Below are positions 59,743-64,000 of a DNA stretch of 64,000 nucleotides, piece after piece. The position numbers and the translations under genes are program-made. The stretch comes from Streptomyces liliiviolaceus (lineage in GTDB: Bacteria; Actinomycetota; Actinomycetes; Streptomycetales; Streptomycetaceae). Numbering within the stretch: the first letter of the stretch is position 1; each line of letters opens with the position of its first letter. The notes beneath the pieces were generated by a model. The model did not search any database. It was not told where the DNA came from and saw only the letters and a program-made list of their open reading frames with translations. The stretch is from NCBI RefSeq assembly GCF_018070025.1, contig NZ_JAGPYQ010000001.1, forward strand, positions 5,084,001 through 5,148,000, given 5' to 3'.

Positions 59743-59984
59743 CGGGCCCGTACCGCCCGGCCCCGTACCGCCCGGCCCCGGCATCGGCCGTCCCGGTCCC
59801 CCGCGGGCCGGTCCGGTCGGCCCGCTCCCCCGGGGCCGACCGGGCCCCGCCGGGGACCATCGGCACAAGCGACGGGGTACGCCCCGGACGAGAGTGGAGA
59901 CGTGAGCGGCACCGGCCCCCGCGGTGCCGCTCCACCCGGACCCGCCGGCCCCCGCGGCGGCACACGACACCGGAGGTGCACGCC
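59743..59984 (+). promoter_or_regulatory. Upstream region of adhE with partial DosR-like boxes
   Basis: 242 noncoding bases. GGGACCATCGGCAC at 59853-59866 fits GGGxC-N4-GxCCC with one mismatch, and GGGCCGACCGGGCC at 59833-59846 fits with one mismatch. A repeated CCGTACCGCCCGGCC sits at 59748-59778. The ribosome site GGAGGT lies before the ATG at 59985. Confidence 0.4.
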
Positions 59985-62810
59985 ATGACCCGACACGGCG
60001 CCGGAACCACGGCAACCGCCGCGACCACGGCGACCACGGCGACCACGGCGACCACGGCCGAGGGAAGCATGGCCGAAGGGGCCATGGCCGAGGGAGCCGC
60101 CGAGGCACCGTCCGACATCGCCGTCGCCGTGGACCGGCTCGTGACAGCGGGTCTCAAGGCCCTCGCCGACTACGAGGCCCTGACCCAGGAACAGGTCGAC
60201 CACATCGTCAAGAAGGCGTCCGTCGCGGCCCTGGACCAGCACACCGCGCTGGCCCGGCTCGCCGTCGAGGAGACGGGCCGCGGGATCTTCGAGGACAAGG
60301 CCGCCAAGAACATGTTCGCGTGCGAGCACGTGACGCACAGCATGGGCCCCATGAAGACCGTCGGCGTCATCGCCCGCGACGACATCGAGGACATGGTCGA
60401 GATCGCGGAACCGGTGGGTGTGGTCTGCGCGATCACCCCCGTCACCAACCCGACCTCGACCACGATCTTCAAGGCGCTGATGGCGCTGAAGACCCGCAAT
60501 CCGATCGTGTTCGCCTTCCATCCCTCGGCGCAGCGCTGCAGCGCCCGGACGGCCCAGGTCGTACGGGACGCCGCCATCGCCGCCGGGGCTCCGGAGCACT
60601 GCGTCCAGTGGATAGAGACCCCGTCGGTCCGGGCGACCGGCACGCTCATGCGTCACCCGGGTGTCTCCCTGATCCTCGCGACCGGCGGCAACGCCATGGT
60701 GAAGGCGGCCTATTCGGCGGGCAAGCCGGCGCTGGGCGTGGGCGCGGGCAACGTTCCCGCGTACGTGCACAGGAGCGCCGCGCTGCGCCGGGCCGTCAAC
60801 GACCTGGTGCTGTCGAAGTCGTTCGACAACGGAATGATCTGCGCCTCCGAGCAGGCCGCCATCCTGGACGCCGAGATCTACGACGAGGCCCTGGCCGAGT
60901 TCCGAAGGCTGCACGCGCACCGGGCGACCGCCGAGGAGAAGGCGAAACTGGAGGCCTTCCTCTTCCCCACCGGCACCGTCCCCGAGGACCGGGCGGCGGA
61001 GGGAGATCCTGAGCCCAAGGTCAACTCCTCGGCGGTCGGGCAGAGCGCGGCGTGGATCGCCGAGCGGGCCGGATTCACCGTGCCCGCCGACACCTCGCTC
61101 CTCCTCGTCGAGGCCGAACGGGTCGGCCCCCAGGAGCCGTTGACCCGTGAGAAGCTCTGCCCCGTCCTGGCCGTACTGCGGGCCGGATCGCAGCAGCAGG
61201 GCTTCGATCTGGCCGCCGACATGGTCGCCTTCCACGGCCAGGGCCACAGCGCCGTCATCCACACCGGGGACTCCGCGCTCGCCGAGGCGTACGGGCGGCG
61301 GATGAAGACCGTGCGGATCATCGTCAACGCCCCCTCCTCGCAAGGGGCGATCGGCGGCATCTACAACCACCTGCTGCCGTCGCTGACCCTGGGCTGCGGC
61401 TCCTGGGGCAACACCTCCGTGTCCAACAACGTCTCCGCCGCACAGCTGCTGAACATCAAGAGGGTCGGCACCCGCCGCAACAACATGCAGTGGTTCAAGG
61501 TCCCGCCGAAGATCTACTTCGAGCCGCAGTCCATCCGGTACCTGGCCTCCATGGCGGACATCCACCGCGTCACGGTCGTCACCGACGCGACCATGACCCG
61601 CCTCGGTTTCGTCGACCGCGTGACGCGGGTCCTGCAGCGCCGGCACGATCCGGTCACGCTCCAGATCATCGACAACGTCGAGCCGGAGCCGAGCATCGAC
61701 TCCGTCCGGCACGGCGCCCGTCTGATGGACGACTTCCGCCCCGACACGATCATCGCGCTGGGCGGCGGCTCGCCCATGGACGCCGCCAAGGTGATGTGGC
61801 TGCTGTACGAGCAGCACGCCCGGGGCAAGGACATCGACTTCACCGACATGCGGCAGAAATTCTCCGACATCCGCAAGCGCGCCTTCCGCTTCCCCGTGCT
61901 CGGCGCACGCGCCCGCCTGGTGTGCGTGCCCACCACCTCCGGCACCGGAGCCGAGGTCACCCCCTTCGCCGTCATCTCCGACCCGGCCACCGGCAAGAAG
62001 TACCCCTTGGCGGACTACGCGTTGACCCCGAGCGTGGCCATCGTCGATCCGTCGCTCACCAAGGAGCTGCCGCCGGCGCTGGCCGCCGACAGCGGCTTCG
62101 ACGCACTGACCCACGCCATCGAGTCGTACGTGTCCGTGTACGCGAACGACTTCACGGACGGCCTGGCCCTCCATGCGATCCGGCTGGTCTTCGACAACAT
62201 CGAGGCGGCGGTCGGCGACCGCACGGACCGGCCCGGCGCGCGGGAGAAGATGCACAACGCCGGCACCATCGCCGGGATGGCCTTCGGCAACGCGTTCCTC
62301 GGCATCGTCCACGCCATGTCCCACACCCTCGGCGCCACCTTCCACGTCGCGCACGGCCGCACCAACGCGATCCTGCTGCCGCACGTCATCCGCTACAACG
62401 GCACCGTTCCCGCCAAACTCACGGGCTGGCCCAAGTACGAGCACTACCGTGCCCCCGAACGCTTCCAGGACATCGCCCGCACCCTCGGCCTTCCGTCGGC
62501 CACCCCGCAGGAGGGGGTGGAGTCGCTGGCCCGAGCCGTGGAACGGCTGCGTGACGCCGTGGGCATCGAGCCGTCGTTCCGTGCCGTCGGCGTCGACGAG
62601 CGCGCGTTCCTCGACGCGCTGCCGCAACAGGCCCTCAACGCCTACGAGGACCAGTGCGCGCCCGCCAACCCGCGGATGCCGATGCTCGACGACATGCGGG
62701 AGATCATGCGCGCGGCCTACTACGGCCGAGCGGACGCCCCCGACATCGACGAGGACGTGGCCGTACAGGGGCGGCCGGACACGGACGAGGGCCGAACGGC
62801 CCTGGCGTGA
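59985..62810 (+). CDS. adhE: Bifunctional acetaldehyde-CoA/alcohol dehydrogenase
   Basis: 941 residues from the ATG at 59985 (CGGAGGT). After a ~40-residue low-complexity N-terminus (TTATAATTATTATTATTA, MAEGAMAEG) comes the CoA-acylating aldehyde dehydrogenase with Cys286 in SFDNGMICASEQ, then the Fe-type alcohol dehydrogenase (ALGGGSPMDAAKVMWLLYEQ, metal-type H in DALTHAIESYVSVYA and AMSHTLGATFHVAHG). It reduces acetyl-CoA to ethanol with NADH, a fermentative redox outlet that fits a hypoxia locus. A true start at the later MAEG codons (60069 or 60084) is possible, removing the repeat. Confidence 0.93.
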   Translation: MTRHGAGTTATAATTATTATTATTAEGSMAEGAMAEGAAEAPSDIAVAVDRLVTAGLKALADYEALTQEQVDHIVKKASVAALDQHTALARLAVEETGRGIFEDKAAKNMFACEHVTHSMGPMKTVGVIARDDIEDMVEIAEPVGVVCAITPVTNPTSTTIFKALMALKTRNPIVFAFHPSAQRCSARTAQVVRDAAIAAGAPEHCVQWIETPSVRATGTLMRHPGVSLILATGGNAMVKAAYSAGKPALGVGAGNVPAYVHRSAALRRAVNDLVLSKSFDNGMICASEQAAILDAEIYDEALAEFRRLHAHRATAEEKAKLEAFLFPTGTVPEDRAAEGDPEPKVNSSAVGQSAAWIAERAGFTVPADTSLLLVEAERVGPQEPLTREKLCPVLAVLRAGSQQQGFDLAADMVAFHGQGHSAVIHTGDSALAEAYGRRMKTVRIIVNAPSSQGAIGGIYNHLLPSLTLGCGSWGNTSVSNNVSAAQLLNIKRVGTRRNNMQWFKVPPKIYFEPQSIRYLASMADIHRVTVVTDATMTRLGFVDRVTRVLQRRHDPVTLQIIDNVEPEPSIDSVRHGARLMDDFRPDTIIALGGGSPMDAAKVMWLLYEQHARGKDIDFTDMRQKFSDIRKRAFRFPVLGARARLVCVPTTSGTGAEVTPFAVISDPATGKKYPLADYALTPSVAIVDPSLTKELPPALAADSGFDALTHAIESYVSVYANDFTDGLALHAIRLVFDNIEAAVGDRTDRPGAREKMHNAGTIAGMAFGNAFLGIVHAMSHTLGATFHVAHGRTNAILLPHVIRYNGTVPAKLTGWPKYEHYRAPERFQDIARTLGLPSATPQEGVESLARAVERLRDAVGIEPSFRAVGVDERAFLDALPQQALNAYEDQCAPANPRMPMLDDMREIMRAAYYGRADAPDIDEDVAVQGRPDTDEGRTALA
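60023..60058 (+). repeat. 9-base tandem repeat GACCACGGC x4 in adhE N-terminus
   Basis: Copies at 60023, 60032, 60041 and 60050 encode the Thr-Thr-Ala run. It is in frame and unrelated to conserved AdhE sequence. Confidence 0.85.
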
Positions 62811-62882
62811 GGCACCCCGGCCTCGTTCCAATGACCTGATCACGCACACGCGGTGTGCAACGACCCCTTACGGACATCCGCC

Positions 62883-63347
62883 ATGGCCTTCGACAATGCC
62901 GAGCCGGTCGACTCCGGGCCCCGCCAGAGCATCGAGCTCGACGGCGAGGAGGCTCTGCGACTGCTGGGCACCGTGTCCCTGGGAAGGATCGTCTTCACCC
63001 GGGACGCGCTGCCCACCATCCGCCCGGTCAACCATGTGCTGGACGGCGGGGACATCGTCATCCGCACCCACGAGGGGGCGGCCCTGACCTCACGCACCCG
63101 GCACACCGGCGGCCCGGGAGTGGTCGTCGCCTACGAGGCCGACGCCATCGACCCCGACACGCATCTCGGCTGGAGCGTCGTGGTCACCGGCTACGCGCAC
63201 CTGGTGACCGAGTCGCACGAACTCGCCCGCTACCGGGAGCTGTTGCGGCCCTGGGTGGACCGGACGATGGACTACGCGGTCCGCATCCACCCCGACCTGA
63301 TCACCGGCATCCGCCTCACCGCCCTGCGCAGCGGGGCAAGCCGGTGA
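62883..63347 (+). CDS. Pyridoxamine 5'-phosphate oxidase-family (flavin-split-barrel) protein
   Basis: 154 residues from the ATG at 62883; a GTG at 62853 would add 10. Split-barrel pattern ALRLLGTVSLGRIVFTRDAL, PTIRPVNHVLDGGDIVIRTH and GWSVVVTGYAHLV. In mycobacteria and Streptomyces such short PNPOx-like proteins (including Rv2003c/Rv3131-type dos-regulon neighbours in a loose sense) bind F420 or FMN; which it uses is unknown. It lies between adhE and a second USP and is likely part of the same stress locus. Confidence 0.85.
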   Translation: MAFDNAEPVDSGPRQSIELDGEEALRLLGTVSLGRIVFTRDALPTIRPVNHVLDGGDIVIRTHEGAALTSRTRHTGGPGVVVAYEADAIDPDTHLGWSVVVTGYAHLVTESHELARYRELLRPWVDRTMDYAVRIHPDLITGIRLTALRSGASR

Positions 63348-63368
63348 GTCGCCGGCCGGGGGTGTCGT

Positions 63369-64000
63369 TCATCCGGTCGGCACGACGAGCACGGGGCAGT
63401 GGGAGCGGTGCAGCAGGGTGTGCGCCGTCGGACCCAGGTGCGGTCCGACCCGACGGTGGTGGGCGCCGATGACGACGACGTCGGCCGCCCTGGTGGCCTC
63501 CAGCAGTGCGCGGCGCGGGACGCGCAGCCGGGCGCCGCGGCGCTCCGCCTCCTCGATGGCGCAGGCGGCCACGTCGGGGTCCGCGTCGCCGGCGGGACCG
63601 AGCAGCACCTCACCGCCGTCCCCGCACCGGCGGTCGCCGCGTACCACCAGCAGCGGGCTGTGCACACGGGCCGCCAGACGCAGGCTCACGGACCCGAGCA
63701 GCATGCCGGTGAGCCCTGAGAACCCGCGGGTCCCGACGACGGTGAGCGCGGCGCCCTCGCTCTCGCGCGTCAGCGCCCGTACGGCGCCGCCCCGCACGGC
63801 CTCGGTGGTCACCGGCAGGCCGGGGTGCCGCGCGACGACCCGGGCCTTCGCCGCAGCGAGGATCGGGCCGGCCTCGTCCAGGTCGGGCACGGCGTACAGG
63901 ATGCGCAGCGCGGCCGCCCGTCGTGCCGCCTCGGCCGCCGCCCGGTCCAGCGCCCGGACGGAGACGAGTGAACCGTCCACTCCGGCGACCACCTGATGGG
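63369..64000 (-). CDS. Universal stress protein, partial, with shortened second domain
   Basis: About 210 residues, running past the window edge at its N-terminus (reading ...HQVVAGVDGSLVSVRALDRA). The first UspA domain is intact (VVGTRGFSGLTGMLLGSVSL, ATP motif G-x2-G-x9-GS). The second is only ~75 residues, with VLLGPAGDADPDVAACAIEE joined almost directly to PRRALLEATRAADVVVIGAH, so ~60 residues of the usual middle are missing. The end CPVLVVP is normal. Tandem USPs are near 290 residues, as is the copy at 51934. Confidence 0.88.
   Translation of the reverse strand, partial: HQVVAGVDGSLVSVRALDRAAAEAARRAAALRILYAVPDLDEAGPILAAAKARVVARHPGLPVTTEAVRGGAVRALTRESEGAALTVVGTRGFSGLTGMLLGSVSLRLAARVHSPLLVVRGDRRCGDGGEVLLGPAGDADPDVAACAIEEAERRGARLRVPRRALLEATRAADVVVIGAHHRRVGPHLGPTAHTLLHRSHCPVLVVPTG

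Noticed and set aside
57226..60108. 960-codon minus-strand frame opposite ppdK
   Set aside because: Antisense shadow of a clear PPDK.
59649..62849. 1066-codon minus-strand frame opposite adhE
   Set aside because: Antisense shadow of a clear AdhE; no domain or ribosome site.

Overview
The window is high-GC DNA with strong third-position G/C bias, frequent GTG starts and many 4-base ATGA/GTGA gene overlaps. Together with the families present (LAL regulators, SCO6745, DUF6153, DUF2690, DUF5914-Rieske, isorenieratene carotenoid genes, an OsdK/OsdR-type hypoxia locus) this points to a Streptomyces chromosome, probably an arm region. From memory, the carotenoid block followed at a distance by a dos/osd-like block recalls the S. 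coelicolor SCO0185-SCO0219 neighbourhood, but with a large unrelated stretch in between. No rRNA, tRNA, CRISPR array, transposase or phage gene was recognised.

Layout. 1-5.2 kb: a partial alpha/beta hydrolase, a large LAL-type LuxR regulator, and small hypothetical genes. 5.4-11.2 kb: a TPP-dependent acetolactate-synthase-like enzyme, a patatin phospholipase, an SCO6745 protein and two membrane proteins. 11.3-15.1 kb: LysR divergent from an SDR plus a frameshifted F420-dependent-reductase-like gene, then a MarR/VOC divergent pair with two matched operators. 15.4-24.5 kb: the isorenieratene cluster, made of crtE-crtI-crtB-Rieske (+) facing SDR-crtY-crtT-crtU (-), nearly all translationally coupled. 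24.7-30.6 kb: Lrp with azlCD, a thioesterase, an NADP-binding reductase, an SDR with divergent TetR, and a DUF6153/DUF305 pair. 30.8-33.5 kb: two adjacent proteins sharing a helical domain and a GTVNxVxNG motif. 33.5-37.6 kb: an XRE regulator, a Cys-nucleophile hydrolase, an F420-type monooxygenase and a sirtuin.

37.8-44.3 kb: a coupled catabolic operon, led by a double-domain Lrp/AsnC regulator, of polysaccharide-deacetylase-fold amidohydrolase, MHS-type transporter, SDR, and a fusion of a ketopantoate-reductase-like domain to an M20 metallopeptidase. It looks like import, C-N hydrolysis and oxidation of an unknown amide or ureido compound. 44.4-46.3 kb: a secreted GH43 enzyme with a LacI-type operator and a 24-residue membrane miniprotein. 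46.4-51.9 kb: two MarR-type genes, two membrane-anchored HTH sensors (DUF2690 and peptidoglycan-binding ectodomains) and two secreted peptidoglycan-binding proteins.

51.9-64.0 kb: a hypoxia/dormancy-type locus of two universal stress proteins, a DevS/OsdK-like GAF kinase, GAPDH, a DevR/OsdR-like regulator, pyruvate phosphate dikinase, AdhE and a PNPOx-like protein. Palindromes with the same geometry as the mycobacterial DosR box recur in the noncoding DNA of this locus. The most interesting observations are these boxes, the KPR-M20 fusion operon, the paired GTVNxVxNG proteins, the membrane HTH pair beside peptidoglycan-binding proteins, and a frameshifted reductase.
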